Assembly: GCA_964484395.1 (NCBI GenBank) | Contig: CAZAFM010000008.1 | Span: 1 to 39,539, forward strand | Direction: 5' to 3' | DNA: 39,539 bases | Source: CAZAFM01 sp964484395 | Lineage (GTDB): Bacteria > Campylobacterota > Campylobacteria > Campylobacterales > CAZAFM01 | Shown here: in pieces, positions 39,073-39,539 of the stretch | Position numbering within the stretch: position 1 is the first letter of the stretch | Layout of the letters: each line of letters opens with the position of its first letter | The notes under the pieces: generated by a model | What the model saw: the letters and a program-made list of their open reading frames with translations, nothing else | Database searches by the model: none | What the model was told of the DNA's origin: nothing | Position numbers and translations under genes: made by a program

Positions 39073-39539
39073 CCAAAACGTGCGCAGGGTGAGACGGCAT
39101 GTCTATCCCAAATCGTTTGGACCTTGGACTTGGCCCGGCCCAAATTGTCCAACGCGGAATCCTCGCGCTCCATGTATGTTGTCCGTCCGGCCGATCCAAG
39201 GTCAGTGTTCATTTAGCGGCCCCCGGCGGGCGCGAGAGCACTTTGCGCAGCGTTAGCCGCGCAGCAATGGGATCGTTTCTTTCATGGCGAAATCCCAAGC
39301 GTAACCCTACCGAACCTGCGGCTGGAAATATCCCTGGCCGTTGCGATCGAGACGGATATATGCCTCGGAAGGCGTCATACTCCAGGCGCCGTCTTCATCG
39401 GGTTCAAGGAAATCGGGGAGGATCTTCGGAGCGCCGGTTGTCTCTAGTTTCAGAATATCGACGGGACCGTTCAGCCCCTCCGGACTCACATTGAGGATCA
39501 GGGCGTCCGTTTCTTTTTCAACGCTTGTTTTCAACGAGT
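38989..39539. other. GC-rich foreign segment, probable chimeric join
   Basis: About 550 bases with GC far above the rest of the window (e.g. CCGGCGTCACTGCGACGGAA), starting in the middle of flgK. Bases 38989-39306 show no convincing gene on either strand. The plus-strand and minus-strand frames in this stretch are overlapping, GC-driven open frames with arginine- and proline-rich compositions. The right part carries the end of one protein gene on the minus strand. No repeat, tRNA or transposon end is seen at the junction. Confidence 0.75.
39307..39537 (-). CDS. C-terminal part of an unidentified protein from the GC-rich segment
   Basis: The frame is open to the right edge of the window and stops with TAG at 39307. 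Residues such as EKETDALILNVSPEGLNGP, LPDFLEPDEDGAWSM and EAYIRLDRNGQGYF have balanced composition, unlike the other frames here, so this looks like real coding sequence from another organism. I do not recognise the family. Confidence 0.4.
   Translation of the reverse strand, partial: SLKTSVEKETDALILNVSPEGLNGPVDILKLETTGAPKILPDFLEPDEDGAWSMTPSEAYIRLDRNGQGYFQPQVR

Noticed and set aside
38676..39256. Long open frames on both strands across the composition break
   Set aside because: They span the junction or lie in GC-rich DNA with few stops, have Arg/Pro/Ser-rich composition, and overlap each other; only the right-edge minus frame looks like coding sequence.
1..39539. tRNA or rRNA genes
   Set aside because: Looked through the intergenic gaps, all short; no cloverleaf-like sequence with a CCA-compatible end or rRNA stretch was recognised.

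Overview
The window looks like a chromosomal segment of a Campylobacterota (epsilonproteobacterial) genome, probably a free-living or marine type rather than a host pathogen. The evidence is AT-rich DNA, tightly overlapping operons, a UbiA/MqnP prenyltransferase, the gene order pyrD - M16 protease - dapA - short-chain reductase - pgsA that I recall from Campylobacter and Helicobacter, a Campylobacter cts-like DNA-uptake/MSHA-type cluster, and flagellar genes with recognisable sigma54 and sigma28 promoters. Genus cannot be fixed from reading alone.

Layout. (1) 1-3.85 kb, plus strand: a very AT-rich three-gene unit with overlapping genes: a ParB-like DNA-binding protein cut by the left edge, a SNF2-family helicase/translocase, and a PD-(D/E)XK nuclease-like protein with a DUF3883/NO VEIN-type C-terminus. 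This is a strong candidate for an anti-phage or anti-plasmid defence system. (2) 3.9-5.5 kb, minus strand: a Fic-family gene, a separate broken copy of a fic 3' end, and between them a two-gene cassette: a 58-residue protein containing an internal repeat and an unrecognised 173-residue protein. (3) 5.5-15.7 kb, minus strand: modD, two small conserved proteins, mqnP and a DUF502 protein; then, after one plus-strand c-type cytochrome gene, yggS, rseP, pgsA, a FabL-like reductase, dapA, an M16 protease and pyrD. (4) 15.7-22.2 kb, mixed strands: gltX, a polytopic membrane protein with an EEVSWGQ motif, hpf, flgI-flgJ, der and aroE. (5) 22.2-31.3 kb, minus strand: an eight-gene run in the order mshI-J-K-L-M-N-E-G (cts genes in Campylobacter), encoding a secretin, assembly ATPase, platform protein and accessory proteins. 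Between secretin and AAA ATPase lies a near-perfect tandem duplication encoding two coupled micro-ORFs. (6) 31.4-36.7 kb: ribE, a stand-alone FlhB C-terminal domain protein, a 66-residue protein, plsY, folB, a two-component pair, cysK on the other strand, and a small membrane protein. (7) 36.8-39.0 kb: flgM, a FlgN-like chaperone and flgK.

At about 38,988 the base composition changes abruptly in the middle of flgK, from AT-rich to GC-rich. The last 550 bases do not look like this genome and probably come from a chimeric join in the assembly. The gene content is otherwise mostly housekeeping. The parts most worth attention are the left-edge candidate defence unit, the fic-flanked cassette, and the duplicated micro-ORF segment in the DNA-uptake operon.
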